The notes: generated from the letters alone by a model not told the origin. 37,215 nt of DNA from an uncultured Marvinbryantia sp. (GCA_947630735.1 CANRIR010000020.1:1-37215), one strand, 5' to 3'; numbered from the stretch's first letter, positions 6,619-15,535 are shown. A program made the numbers and translations.

Positions 6619-8120
6619 GCCTTGTGCCCTCCGATCTGCGCATTGCGGTCGCGCCCCGTGGCACCCTCCCGCAGATTCCTCCCCTTGAGGATCGCGTTGT
6701 TTCCGTATTTTTTTCGGATGTCCAGCATGGCCTGCTGCATCTTTTTCTCGCGGTCCAGCTCGGCCTGCTCCTGCTCCCGGGCGGCCTGGCGCGCGGCGTA
6801 GTCCGTGAAAAGGTCCAGCTGTTCGTAGGGGCTTTGGGGGTTTGCGGACGCGCTGTCGATCACGTGGGTCGCGGTGATATTCAGCCTGCGGATCAGGAGG
6901 CTTTGGTCGATGATGCGGTCAAACAGTTCCGACGCCGCCCCGGTGATCCGCTTTGCGGACGACGTGTGCATGCCCAGGTTCGCGGTGCCGTGGGCGTGTT
7001 TGGGGATCTGCCGCCCGTAATGGTCCGTGACGGTCTCGCCGCGGTAGGCTTTGCGCCGCTTCGGGTCCGTGAGGTTTTCCACGTCGTACCCCACCGTGAC
7101 GACGATCTGGTCGGAGACAAGCCCCTTGTCCACCAGGTCGAGCGCGAGGCTGTCGGCCATCTCGCAGAGGACGAGCTTTGCCTTCTCCGCCTCATAGGGC
7201 ATGTGGAGCACCTGGCCCGATCCCAGGCTGTTCTCGGCGGGGCGGTACGCCTTGACGGCCTCCACCGTGCAGGGCTCCCATCCCCAGGCGTGGTCGATCA
7301 GAAGCTCCGCGTTTTTCCCGAACAGCCGGTAGAGCAGATCCTCGTTTATGAGGGAGCACCGGGCGACGTCGCCCATCGTGAACATGCCGTATTCCTCCAG
7401 CTTTCTGGCGTAGCCTCTGCCGATCCTCCAGAAATCCGTCAGGGGTTTGTGCGTCCAGAGGATCCGGCGGTAGCTCATCTCGTCGAGGCTGGCGATCCGC
7501 ACGCCGTTCTGGTCGGCGGGGATGTGCTTGGCCACAATGTCCATGGCAACCTTCGCGAGGTAGAGGTTTGTGCCGATCCCCGCCGTCGCCGTGATGCCCG
7601 TGGTGTCCAGCACGTCGAGGATCATCTTCCTGGCGAGGTCCTGCGGGGAGAGCCGGTAGGTGTCCAGATAGTCGGTCACATCCATGAAAACCTCGTCGAT
7701 GGAGTAGACGATGATGTCCTCCGGCGCTACATATTTCATATAGACGCGGTAGATCCGCGTGCTGTACTCCATGTAGTAGGCCATGCGCGGCGGCGCGATC
7801 AGAAAGTCGATGGCGAGCTTCGGGTCGGATGAAAGCTCGGAGGCAAAGTGTGACGAGCCCTCCAGCCTCCGCCCCGGCGCGCGGCCCCTGCGCTTTGCGT
7901 TCGCCTCCCGGACTTTCTGTTTTACCTCAAACAGCCGCGCCCGCCCGGGGATGCCGTGGCTTTTGAGCGACGGCGTGACCGCGAGGCAGATAGTCTTGTC
8001 CGTCCGGCTCTCGTCCGCGACGACCAGGTTGGTGTCCAGAGGGTCGAGGTTCCGCTCGCGGCACTCCACGCTCGCGTAGAAACTTTTCAGGTCGATGGCG
8101 ATATAGGTCCGCTGCTTCAA
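6615..8120 (-). CDS. Y-family DNA polymerase (UvrX/UmuC-like)
   Basis: This is a 501-residue translesion DNA polymerase. The palm motif IAIDLKSFYASVE (residues about 7-19) gives the first catalytic Asp, and YSIDEVFMDVTDYL gives the second Asp-Glu pair. A helix-hairpin-helix-like region (GRGYARKLEEYGMFTMGDVA) and a little-finger domain follow. Compared with DinB it carries an insertion rich in Arg around residues 75-90, as UvrX-type proteins do. The start is TTG at 8120: AGGAGG lies 8 bases upstream and no better in-frame start is seen. It lies 36 bases after the AraC gene in the same direction, though a functional link is unlikely. Catalytic residues look intact. Confidence 0.92.
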   Translation of the reverse strand: MKQRTYIAIDLKSFYASVECRERNLDPLDTNLVVADESRTDKTICLAVTPSLKSHGIPGRARLFEVKQKVREANAKRRGRAPGRRLEGSSHFASELSSDPKLAIDFLIAPPRMAYYMEYSTRIYRVYMKYVAPEDIIVYSIDEVFMDVTDYLDTYRLSPQDLARKMILDVLDTTGITATAGIGTNLYLAKVAMDIVAKHIPADQNGVRIASLDEMSYRRILWTHKPLTDFWRIGRGYARKLEEYGMFTMGDVARCSLINEDLLYRLFGKNAELLIDHAWGWEPCTVEAVKAYRPAENSLGSGQVLHMPYEAEKAKLVLCEMADSLALDLVDKGLVSDQIVVTVGYDVENLTDPKRRKAYRGETVTDHYGRQIPKHAHGTANLGMHTSSAKRITGAASELFDRIIDQSLLIRRLNITATHVIDSASANPQSPYEQLDLFTDYAARQAAREQEQAELDREKKMQQAMLDIRKKYGNNAILKGRNLREGATGRDRNAQIGGHKA

Positions 8121-8156
8121 AACGCATCCCTCCTTTGCGCCGGCGAAACGGCCGGG

Positions 8157-9035
8157 TCAGTCTGTGTAGTCGCCGTCGCCCTCGTAGATCCGGCGCAGCT
8201 CCGTGGGGGTCCAGCCGGTGACGATCTTGAACATGCGCAGAAACGACGACAGGTTGGAAAACCCGCACTGCAGGGCCACCTCCAGCACGGAGAGCTCTTT
8301 GTTTACCAGCAGGCTCTTGGCGTGGGCGATGCGCTTCTGGTTCAGATATTTATAGAAGGTGGTGTCCGCGTACTGCTTGAACAGCCGCGTGAAGTGGTAT
8401 TTGCTGAAGCCCGCCATGGAGGCCACCTCCTCCAGCGTGAGGGGGTCGGCGTAGTGCTCGTTGATGTAGTCGCAGATGTACAGGAACTTTTCCATATACT
8501 CTTTCTGCTTGTTGTTGTTCTGCACCTCAAAATTCTGCTGGGCGCGCCGCGCGTGGTGGCGGCCCGCGAGCACCAGGATCTCCAGAAATTTGGCGTAGAT
8601 GATGGACGCCGCGTACAGGGGTGCCTCATAAAATTCTTCTTTGATCTCCAGCATCAGCCGGTGGACCGTGGGGTGGATCTCCGGCGCGTTCTCCGGCGTG
8701 ATGAAGGCGGCCGGGCTTAACATGGAGATGATCAGATCCATCTCTTTTAACGCGATCTGGGACTGGCTCGGCTGGAAGATGATGCGCACGCCCTTCGGCG
8801 GCGCGAACAGCTCGTGGATGACGCCCGGGCAGATGATGAGGATGTCCCCCTCCTTCATCAGATATTCCTTTCCGTTGCAGATCGCGCGGTAGCCGTTCAG
8901 GGTGGGCATGATCAGCTCGAAGGGCGCGTGCCAGTGCGGGGGATAGTCCTCCACCTTGTCGTTGTCGTACAGCATTACCTGAAGGTTCTTCTGATAGGTT
9001 ACCGTTTCGTGCAGCCCTGCGAGATGTTCGATCAT
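8157..9035 (-). CDS. AraC-family transcription regulator with cupin sensor domain
   Basis: This is a 292-residue regulator. The N-terminal cupin part (about 20-110) contains the motif PHWHAPFEL and KEGDILIICPGVIHE. The C-terminal about 100 residues hold two helix-turn-helix motifs, one in LEEVASMAGFSKYHFTRLF and one in VALQCGFSNLSSFLRMFK. The gene is divergent from the sugar ABC transporter and glycosidase genes, a typical arrangement for a sugar-responsive activator, so it probably activates the operon from 9376. AAAGGAG precedes the ATG at 9035; the in-frame ATG at 9083 lacks a site. The ligand is unknown, possibly a xylo-oligosaccharide. Confidence 0.92.
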   Translation of the reverse strand: MIEHLAGLHETVTYQKNLQVMLYDNDKVEDYPPHWHAPFELIMPTLNGYRAICNGKEYLMKEGDILIICPGVIHELFAPPKGVRIIFQPSQSQIALKEMDLIISMLSPAAFITPENAPEIHPTVHRLMLEIKEEFYEAPLYAASIIYAKFLEILVLAGRHHARRAQQNFEVQNNNKQKEYMEKFLYICDYINEHYADPLTLEEVASMAGFSKYHFTRLFKQYADTTFYKYLNQKRIAHAKSLLVNKELSVLEVALQCGFSNLSSFLRMFKIVTGWTPTELRRIYEGDGDYTD

Positions 9036-9124
9036 GGCGTCTCCTTTCCGTGGTATGAGCGCAAAACTGGAAAAATCATGCATCCAAATTTTGTATGAGA
9101 AATTGCGGGATCACAGTTTCCTAT

Positions 9125-9153
9125 ACTATAGCAGAATCCTGAAAAAAAGGCAA
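9125..9153 (-). promoter_or_regulatory. Promoter of the AraC regulator gene
   Basis: On the minus strand TTGCCT (9148-9153) and TATAGT (9125-9130) are 17 bases apart, about 90 bases before the start codon at 9035. The element around its -10, CTGCTATAGT, recurs on the other strand at 9319-9328. Confidence 0.65.
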
Positions 9154-9164
9154 TACAAACCCCA

Positions 9165-9176
9165 ATTTTCGAAAAT
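9165..9176. promoter_or_regulatory. Palindrome ATTTTCGAAAAT, possible operator
   Basis: This is a perfect 12-bp palindrome just upstream of the AraC gene promoter, within the AT-rich divergent region. It could be a regulator site, but nothing beyond symmetry and position supports this. Confidence 0.3.
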
Positions 9177-9215
9177 ATTTCGCCGAGTCCTGTTGGATAT
9201 GCACAAAAATGACAA

Positions 9216-9235
9216 CACAAAATTATAAAATTGTG
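9216..9235. promoter_or_regulatory. Inverted repeat CACAA-N10-TTGTG, possible operator
   Basis: Five-base arms at 9216-9220 and 9231-9235 enclose ten A/T bases. It lies about 90 bases upstream of the ABC operon -10 box. It is a candidate binding site for the divergent AraC protein or a global regulator; only the symmetry is seen. Confidence 0.3.
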
Positions 9236-9318
9236 CCAAATGACGAAGCGGGCTGTTTCAACGAGAGCAATAATTAATAGTCAGATGGCAAGAATTACAA
9301 AGAAAAATACAGGCAATC

Positions 9319-9328
9319 CTGCTATAGT
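9319..9328 (+). promoter_or_regulatory. Activator-dependent -10 region of the sugar ABC operon
   Basis: CTGCTATAGT gives a good -10 box (TATAGT, 9323-9328) 48 bases before the start codon at 9376. No -35 box is found at 16-18 bases; TTACAA at 9295 is 22 bases away. A missing -35 is what one expects of a promoter that needs an activator such as the divergent AraC protein. Confidence 0.5.
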
Positions 9329-9375
9329 GGAGGTACAGTAATTCGTAAACCATTTTTCAAAAGGAGGAAGATGCA

Positions 9376-10668
9376 ATGACAAAGAGAAGATTAATGGCAG
9401 CCGTACTTTCCACAGCGATGGCGGCAAGCGCACTGTTCGCAGCGGTTCCGGTTCAGGCTGAGGGTCCGGAAGAGATCACCTGGATGTTCTGGGATGATCT
9501 GCAGGCGACAACGGACACCACGTCTCTGGGCTACGCGCAGGTGCTTGAGAGATTCAACGCGGAGTACGAGGGCCAGTATCACGTGACGGCGATCACCACC
9601 AACCTGGAAGAGTACGACGGCAAACTGAACGCCCTGATCGCGGCGGGCCAGACACCGGATGTTTACATCTGCAACCCGGGCCCGAACATGGACGTGTATG
9701 TGGAGGCGGGCGCTGCCGCAGACCTTACCGACATCCTGACAAACCAGGAAGCGGACTGGTACGCAACCTTCACAGACGGTATTTTTGACAGAATGACCTA
9801 CGACGGAAAGATCATGGGTATCCCCACCTGCTTCCAGGCGGCTTGCGTATACTACAACACCGAGATGTTCGCAAACGCGGGCGTGGATGTTCCCACCACA
9901 TTTGACGAGCTGCTCACTGTCTGCCAGACCCTGCAGGATGCGGGCTACACGCCGATCTCCTGCTCCGCCGGTACCGCATGGTGCCTGTCCATGATCGCAG
10001 GTTATCTGTGCGACCGCCAGGGCGCTGACCTGAACGCAATCGCGGCTCACGAGGCAAACTGGACGGACGATGTGTTCGTACAGGCAGCTACGAAGCTCCA
10101 GACCCTTTCCCAGTACTTCCAGCCCACAGCGGCAGGCGACTCCAACGACCAGGCTACGGCGGCATTCTACAACGAAGAAGCGGCTATGCTGGTTCAGGGT
10201 TCCTGGGTAATCGGCCAGATGAACGGCGCCAGCGACACCATCGAAGACAAATGCGGCGTGTTCCAGTTCCCGGCTATCGAGGGCGGCGCGGATCCGAACC
10301 GCACCATCGTGAAGACAGACAACCTGCTGATGAGCTCCACGACTGAGCATCAGGATGCGGTTATCGCTCTGATGAAGATGTTCACGGATGAGACGGCTCA
10401 GAAGTACATGGCAGAAGTTGCCGGCAAGTTCCCGATCAACAAGAACGTGGAGATCGACTACGATGTTGCTCCGGCTCAGCTGAAATACGTGCAGGATATT
10501 ATGGCGAACGCAACTGGTACTCTTGGTTTCTACAATGAGTCCCTGGATTCCGTGGAAGCGGGCGACTGCTTCGACAACGCGATGGTAGATGTGTTCCTTG
10601 GCAACCAGACTCCGGAAGAGGCTTGCCAGACCATTCAGACCTACTACGAGGACAATGTTTGGGAATAA
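9376..10668 (+). CDS. Sugar ABC transporter substrate-binding protein
   Basis: This 430-residue extracellular binding protein belongs to the family-1 sugar-binding group (MalE/UgpB-like). Residues 1-28 form a signal peptide ending VPVQA before EG. There is no lipobox Cys, unusual for a Gram-positive binding protein. The mature part has the typical opening ITWMFWDD, the hinge-region sequence GIPTCFQAACVYYNTEMF, and late motifs AAMLVQGSWVIGQM. Aromatic residues in the cleft suit oligosaccharides. AAAAGGAGG is 8 bases before ATG. Two permease genes follow after an attenuator hairpin at 10709. The glycosidase downstream suggests a xylo-oligosaccharide ligand, by inference. Confidence 0.92.
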   Translation: MTKRRLMAAVLSTAMAASALFAAVPVQAEGPEEITWMFWDDLQATTDTTSLGYAQVLERFNAEYEGQYHVTAITTNLEEYDGKLNALIAAGQTPDVYICNPGPNMDVYVEAGAAADLTDILTNQEADWYATFTDGIFDRMTYDGKIMGIPTCFQAACVYYNTEMFANAGVDVPTTFDELLTVCQTLQDAGYTPISCSAGTAWCLSMIAGYLCDRQGADLNAIAAHEANWTDDVFVQAATKLQTLSQYFQPTAAGDSNDQATAAFYNEEAAMLVQGSWVIGQMNGASDTIEDKCGVFQFPAIEGGADPNRTIVKTDNLLMSSTTEHQDAVIALMKMFTDETAQKYMAEVAGKFPINKNVEIDYDVAPAQLKYVQDIMANATGTLGFYNESLDSVEAGDCFDNAMVDVFLGNQTPEEACQTIQTYYEDNVWE

Positions 10669-10708
10669 GTCAGATGACGAAAACAGACCCATAATGGATT
10701 AGTGGCAG

Positions 10709-10754
10709 AGCCGCTGCGGAACAAGTGTGAGACTGGTTCTTGCAGCGGCTTTTC
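10709..10754 (+). terminator. Attenuator hairpin between binding protein and permease genes
   Basis: AGCCGCTGC (10709-10717) pairs perfectly with GCAGCGGCT (10742-10750), extendable inward, and is followed by TTTT. It lies between the binding-protein stop codon and the first permease. Partial termination here would give more binding protein than permease. Confidence 0.75.
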
Positions 10755-10777
10755 CAATACGGCAAAGGAGATTTTTT

Positions 10778-11665
10778 ATGGATAAGATTTTACGGGACAA
10801 AAAAGCCATCTGTGTGTTCATCGCGCCGGCCCTGATCATGTTCGTGGTCATCCTGATCATTCCCATGATCCAGATGCTCTATTATTCCCTGTGCGATTAC
10901 GCGGCTCTGACGCCGCCCAAGTTTGTGGGGCTGGCAAATTATAAAAAGCTGTTCTTCAAGGATTCCACCTTCAAGATCGCCCTGAAGAACTCCATCTTCT
11001 TCATGATCTTTTCGGCTGTGACCCAGCAGATCATCGGCGTGCTGCTGGCGGTCTTCCTGACCAACATCCCGAAGGGCCGCAACGTGTTTAAAAACATCTA
11101 CTATCTGCCCTGCGTGCTTTCGTCCGCGGCTCTGGGCCTTTTGTGGGCGTTCCTGTTCAACCCCAAAATCGGCATCAACCAGCTTCTGGCGAAGATCGGC
11201 ATTGAGGGCCCCCTGTGGCTGATGGATTCCAAGGGCTTTATCGTGCTTCCCATGTGGGTGATCGCGTTCGTGGCCCTGTGGCAGTATGTGGGCCAGAACA
11301 TGATGCTCTACATGGCGCAGATCACCGGCATCTCCCGGGACGTCTACGAGGCGGCGTACATAGACGGGGCTTCCAAGCCCAAGGCGTTCCGCTACATTAC
11401 CCTGCCGCTCATCAAGCCGATGATGATCACGTCCATCTCTTTGAACTGCATCGGCTCCCTGAAGTTTTTCGACCTGGTGTACAACATGACCCAGGGCGGG
11501 CCGAACCACCGCACCGAGGTGCTCGCCACCGAGCTGTATGCGGAGGGCTTCAACTACTTTAAGTACGGCTACGCCAGCGCCATCTCGGTGGTGCTCCTGG
11601 TTCTGTGCCTGGTTGTGACGCTGCTTGTGAAAAAAGTAATCAAAGTGGAAACTTACGAGGGATAG
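10778..11665 (+). CDS. Sugar ABC transporter permease, MalF/UgpA type
   Basis: This is a 295-residue inner-membrane permease with six predicted membrane segments. The EAA loop that contacts the ATPase is seen as YEAAYIDGASKPKAFRYITLPLIKP, about residues 190-215. It pairs with the next gene to form the channel of a CUT1-type sugar importer. GGAG is 8 bases before the ATG at 10778; an in-frame start at 10727 has no such site and would fall inside the attenuator hairpin. Confidence 0.93.
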   Translation: MDKILRDKKAICVFIAPALIMFVVILIIPMIQMLYYSLCDYAALTPPKFVGLANYKKLFFKDSTFKIALKNSIFFMIFSAVTQQIIGVLLAVFLTNIPKGRNVFKNIYYLPCVLSSAALGLLWAFLFNPKIGINQLLAKIGIEGPLWLMDSKGFIVLPMWVIAFVALWQYVGQNMMLYMAQITGISRDVYEAAYIDGASKPKAFRYITLPLIKPMMITSISLNCIGSLKFFDLVYNMTQGGPNHRTEVLATELYAEGFNYFKYGYASAISVVLLVLCLVVTLLVKKVIKVETYEG

Positions 11666-11676
11666 GAGGGCGGAAT

Positions 11677-12531
11677 ATGAAGAAAAATCAGATGAATAAG
11701 ACAAGAAAACCGCTCAGTCCGGTTATGATCGTAATTTACGTGCTGCTGGTGCTGCTGGCAGTGGTCTACCTGGCCCCGCTGTTCTGGATGCTCATGGTGT
11801 CCGTGAAGGAAAACAAAGAGGTCATGTCGGCTCCCTTCGGGCTTCCCACCACGATCCACTGGATCAACTACCAGGAGGCCTGGACGCTGGGTAAGCTGGG
11901 CATCGCCCTTCTGAACTCCGTGCTGGTGTGTACGGTTACCCTGATCTTCAGCCTGATCTTCGGATCCATGGCGGCGTTCGCCATCGCGCGTATGCGCTGG
12001 AAACTCTCCGGGGCCATAGCCACATTCTTCATGATCGGCATGATGGTTCCGGTGCACTGCATCCTGATCCCGCTGTTTGTGCGGTTCGCGCACCTGGGGC
12101 TGACCAATTCCAGGTTCGGCCTGATGCTGCCGTACATCACGTTCTCGCTGCCCATGACCATCTTCCTGCTGACGGGCTTTTTCAAATCCATGCCCGGCGA
12201 GCTGTTTGAGTCTGCGGCCATCGACGGATGCGGCATCTACGGCTGTTTCTTCCGCATCGCGCTTCCCCTGTGCCGCACGGGCTTCTTCGTGTCCGGCTTG
12301 ATGACCTTCATCAACAACTGGAACGAGCTGCTTCTGGCCATGGTGTTTATCTCCGATCCGGCGCGGAAAACCCTGCCGGTTACCCTGACCTACTTTGTGG
12401 GTCCCTACGCAACCAACTATGTGCAGATGTTCGCTGCCATCATCATCGCCATCGCGCCCACCATCGTGGTGTACTGCCTGTTCAGCAACCAGATCGTAGA
12501 AGGCCTGACAACCGGCGCGGTAAAAGGATGA
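11677..12531 (+). CDS. Sugar ABC transporter permease, MalG/UgpE type
   Basis: This 284-residue second permease of the CUT1-type importer has six predicted membrane segments and the EAA loop FESAAIDGCGIYGCFFRIALPL. It starts 11 bases after the first permease with GGAGG upstream. No ATP-binding subunit is encoded anywhere in the window. CUT1 importers in Firmicutes often share one MsmX/MsiK-like ATPase encoded elsewhere, which is the likely case here. Confidence 0.93.
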   Translation: MKKNQMNKTRKPLSPVMIVIYVLLVLLAVVYLAPLFWMLMVSVKENKEVMSAPFGLPTTIHWINYQEAWTLGKLGIALLNSVLVCTVTLIFSLIFGSMAAFAIARMRWKLSGAIATFFMIGMMVPVHCILIPLFVRFAHLGLTNSRFGLMLPYITFSLPMTIFLLTGFFKSMPGELFESAAIDGCGIYGCFFRIALPLCRTGFFVSGLMTFINNWNELLLAMVFISDPARKTLPVTLTYFVGPYATNYVQMFAAIIIAIAPTIVVYCLFSNQIVEGLTTGAVKG

Positions 12532-12606
12532 GATAGTGCCAAAAGACTGACGTGGAGAATGAGATTGCAAAATCTTTCATTGATAAGAAAGGGCATGGTA
12601 TAAAAT

Positions 12607-14703
12607 ATGAACAGAGAAGAGGCGAGGAAAAAAGCGGAGGCGCTTGTGTCGCAGATGACCCTGGAGGAGAAAGCCAGCCAGCTGCGGTACGACGCGCCCG
12701 CCATCAAGAGACTGGGCATCCCGGCCTACAACTGGTGGAATGAGGCGCTTCACGGCGTGGCGCGATCCGGCCAGGCCACGGTGTTTCCGCAGGCCATCGG
12801 CCTGGGCGCTACCTTCGACGACGGACTGATCGGCGAGATTGCTGATGTGATCGCCACCGAGGGGCGCGCCAAATACAACGCGTATTCCAAAAAGGAAGAC
12901 CGCGACATTTATAAGGGGCTGACCTTCTGGTCGCCCAACGTGAATATTTTCCGCGATCCCCGCTGGGGGCGCGGCCACGAGACCTACGGCGAGGATCCGT
13001 ATCTGACCGGCCGCATGGGCGTGGCGTTTGTGAAAGGGCTGCAGGGGGACGGCGAGACCATGAAAGCCGCGGCCTGCGCCAAGCACTTTGCGGTGCACTC
13101 GGGGCCGGAGGGCCTGCGCCACGAGTTTGACGCCAAAGTGAACCCCAAAGACCTGCACGAGACCTATCTGTCCGCTTTTCAGGAGCTGGTGCAGGAGGCG
13201 GGCGTGGAGGCCGTCATGGGGGCGTACAACCGCACCAACGGCGAGCCCTGCTGCGGCAGCCCGTCCCTTCAGAAGATCCTGCGCGATGAATGGGGCTTCG
13301 AGGGGCATTTTGTTTCCGACTGCTGGGCCATCCGCGACTTCCACGAGCACCACATGGTAACGTCCTCGGCGAAGGAGTCGGCGGCCCTGGCCATCAACAA
13401 CGGCTGCGATCTGAACTGCGGCAATACGTATTTACATATTCTGAACGCCTGTGAGAGCGGGCTGGTGAGCGAGGAGACCATCACGAGATCGGCGGTGCGC
13501 CTGTTTACCACGCGCTTCCTGCTGGGGCTGTTTGACGGCAGCGAATACGACGTCATCCCCTTTACCAAGGTGGAGACCAAAGAGCATCTGGACCTCTCCA
13601 AACGGGCGGCCCTCGAGAGCTTTGTGCTCTTGAAGAATGACGGCATCCTGCCTTTGAAGAAGGAGGCCGTGAAGACCGTGGGCATCATCGGGCCCAACGC
13701 GGACAGCCGCGCGGCGCTCATCGGCAACTACCACGGTTCCGCGTCCCGCTATGTGACCATCCAGGAGGGCCTGGAGGACTATCTGGGGGACGATGTGCGC
13801 GTGCTCACTTCCATCGGCTGCGAGCTGTTCCGCGACCGCACGGAATCCATCGCGTTTGCGGGCGACCGCCTGGCGGAGGCGAAGATCGTGGCGGACAACA
13901 GCGACGTGGTCATCCTCTGCCTGGGCCTGGACGAGACCCTGGAGGGCGAGGAGGGCGACACCGGAAACAGCTACGCGTCCGGCGATAAGACGGACCTTCA
14001 GCTCCCGCAGGTGCAGAGGGATCTCATGCAGGCGGTGGCGGAGACGGGCAAGCCGGTCATCCTCCTAATGATGACGGGAAGCGACATCGACATGAGCTTT
14101 GCGAACGAGCATTTTTCGGCCATCCTGCAGATGTGGTACCCGGGGAGCCGGGGCGGCGAGGCCGCGGCGGAGGTGCTTTTCGGCGAGGTTTCCCCCTCCG
14201 GGAAGCTGCCGGTAACCTTCTACGAGAGCCTGGAGGAGCTGCCGGATTTTGAGGACTACTCCATGCAGGGCAGGACCTACCGCTATATGGAACACAAGGC
14301 TCAGTACCCCTTCGGCTTCGGGCTTACCTACGGGAATGTGCAGGTAACGGAAGCGGCGCTTTTGAACGGCTCGGACGAAGGACTTTTGATAGAAGCTGTG
14401 GTGGAGAACACCGGCGCGGCGGACACGGACGATGTGGTCCAGGTGTACGTGCAGTGCGCGGATTCCGCCTATGCGGCGAAACATCCCTCCCTGTGCGCGT
14501 TCCGGCGCGTCCATGTGAAGGCGGGGGAGAAGAAGACGGTGACGGTGCCCGTGCGGGCGCAGGCGTTCACGGTGGTGGACCAGGAAGGCCGCCGCAGGGT
14601 GGACGGGTCGAAGTTCACGTTCTATGTGGGCTGCAGCCAGCCGGACGAAAAGAGCCGCCAGCTGACCGGAAAGGATCCGGTGGAGGTAGACTATGCTTTA
14701 TAA
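12607..14703 (+). CDS. GH3 glycosidase, beta-xylosidase-like
   Basis: This 698-residue glycoside hydrolase family 3 enzyme has an N-terminal barrel with YNWWNEALHGVARSG, TFWSPNVNIFRDPRWGRGHETYGEDP and the nucleophile region VSDCWAIRDF (Asp at about residue 238). These sequences are typical of the GH3 branch with xylan 1,4-beta-xylosidases. The alpha/beta-sandwich domain (about 330-560) includes GDTGNSYASGDKTDL, and the C-terminal 110 residues form a fibronectin-III-like domain. There is no signal peptide, so it should cleave imported oligosaccharides in the cytoplasm. The ribosome site is weak (AAAGGG, 13 bases away). It overlaps the deacetylase gene by 11 bases. Beta-glucosidase or arabinofuranosidase activity cannot be excluded. 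Confidence 0.9.
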   Translation: MNREEARKKAEALVSQMTLEEKASQLRYDAPAIKRLGIPAYNWWNEALHGVARSGQATVFPQAIGLGATFDDGLIGEIADVIATEGRAKYNAYSKKEDRDIYKGLTFWSPNVNIFRDPRWGRGHETYGEDPYLTGRMGVAFVKGLQGDGETMKAAACAKHFAVHSGPEGLRHEFDAKVNPKDLHETYLSAFQELVQEAGVEAVMGAYNRTNGEPCCGSPSLQKILRDEWGFEGHFVSDCWAIRDFHEHHMVTSSAKESAALAINNGCDLNCGNTYLHILNACESGLVSEETITRSAVRLFTTRFLLGLFDGSEYDVIPFTKVETKEHLDLSKRAALESFVLLKNDGILPLKKEAVKTVGIIGPNADSRAALIGNYHGSASRYVTIQEGLEDYLGDDVRVLTSIGCELFRDRTESIAFAGDRLAEAKIVADNSDVVILCLGLDETLEGEEGDTGNSYASGDKTDLQLPQVQRDLMQAVAETGKPVILLMMTGSDIDMSFANEHFSAILQMWYPGSRGGEAAAEVLFGEVSPSGKLPVTFYESLEELPDFEDYSMQGRTYRYMEHKAQYPFGFGLTYGNVQVTEAALLNGSDEGLLIEAVVENTGAADTDDVVQVYVQCADSAYAAKHPSLCAFRRVHVKAGEKKTVTVPVRAQAFTVVDQEGRRRVDGSKFTFYVGCSQPDEKSRQLTGKDPVEVDYAL

Positions 14704-15535
14704 AAAGACAGTAGACGGGGCATACGGGACGGAGGCACCTGTGTTTGAGGCAAAGCCTGAGGGCGCGCGCTTTTGCCTGCTCTACCCCGGCTTTCGAAAG
14801 AAAGCGCTGACATTCAGCTACGACGACGGTCAGATTTTTGACCGTCGTCTTGTGGCGCTGTTCAACAAGTACGGCGTGAAGGCCACGTTTCATCTCAACT
14901 CCGGCACGCTGGATACGGACGGGTTTGTGACGAAGGCGGAGGTCCCCGGGCTGTACGAGGGGCACGAGGTTGCGTGCCACGGCGTGTACCACGAGTTTCC
15001 CACGCATCTTCCGGCGGAAAAGCTGGTGTGGGAGTTCGAACAGGACCGCCGCGCGCTGGAGGCCTGCACGGGGCGCATTGTCCGCGGGTGCTCCTACGCT
15101 TACGGCGAATATGACGACCGGGTGGCAGACACCCTGCGGACGCTGGGCTTTGCGTACTGCAGGACGGTAAATTCCACCGGGGGTTTCCGCGTGCCGGAGG
15201 ATTTCCTGCGCTGGACGCCCAGCTGCCATCACAACGGCGCTTTCGGCCCTCTGGCGGACCAGTTTCTCAACCAGCCGCCCTACCGCTGCCTCGCCCTGTT
15301 TTATGTGTGGGGGCACAGTTTTGAGTTTGACCGGGAGAACACCTGGGACGCCATGGAGGCGTTTCTGGACAAGGTGCACGGCCACGACGACGTGTGGTAT
15401 GTTACCAATATGGATTACGTGAATTATATGAACGCGGCGAGGAGCCTGGTATTTTCCATGGACGGGACCCGCGTGCAGAACCTGTCCTCCGTGGCAGTGT
15501 ACGCCGAGATCGGCGGAAAGAAGGTTATATTATGA
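14693..15535 (+). CDS. Polysaccharide deacetylase (CE4/NodB fold), cytoplasmic
   Basis: This 280-residue deacetylase-like protein shows the NodB metal site: SYDDG at residues 42-46 supplies the catalytic and metal-binding Asp, His96 and His100 in HGVYHEF provide two metal ligands, and a later YAYGEYDDR matches the usual third motif region. CE4 enzymes remove N- or O-acetyl groups from glycans. Most are secreted, but this one has no signal peptide and starts inside the GH3 gene (GGAGGT five bases before ATG). It is therefore probably an intracellular deacetylase acting on the same imported oligosaccharide. It ends with an ATGA overlap with the next gene. Confidence 0.87.
   Translation: MLYKKTVDGAYGTEAPVFEAKPEGARFCLLYPGFRKKALTFSYDDGQIFDRRLVALFNKYGVKATFHLNSGTLDTDGFVTKAEVPGLYEGHEVACHGVYHEFPTHLPAEKLVWEFEQDRRALEACTGRIVRGCSYAYGEYDDRVADTLRTLGFAYCRTVNSTGGFRVPEDFLRWTPSCHHNGAFGPLADQFLNQPPYRCLALFYVWGHSFEFDRENTWDAMEAFLDKVHGHDDVWYVTNMDYVNYMNAARSLVFSMDGTRVQNLSSVAVYAEIGGKKVIL

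Noticed and set aside
6624-7832. Plus-strand open frame of 402 codons opposite the polymerase
   Set aside because: The polymerase on the minus strand has intact catalytic motifs; the opposite frame has none and no start signals.
9295-9328. TTACAA and TATAGT as a full promoter
   Set aside because: The 22-base spacer is too long for sigma-A, so only the -10 box was kept.
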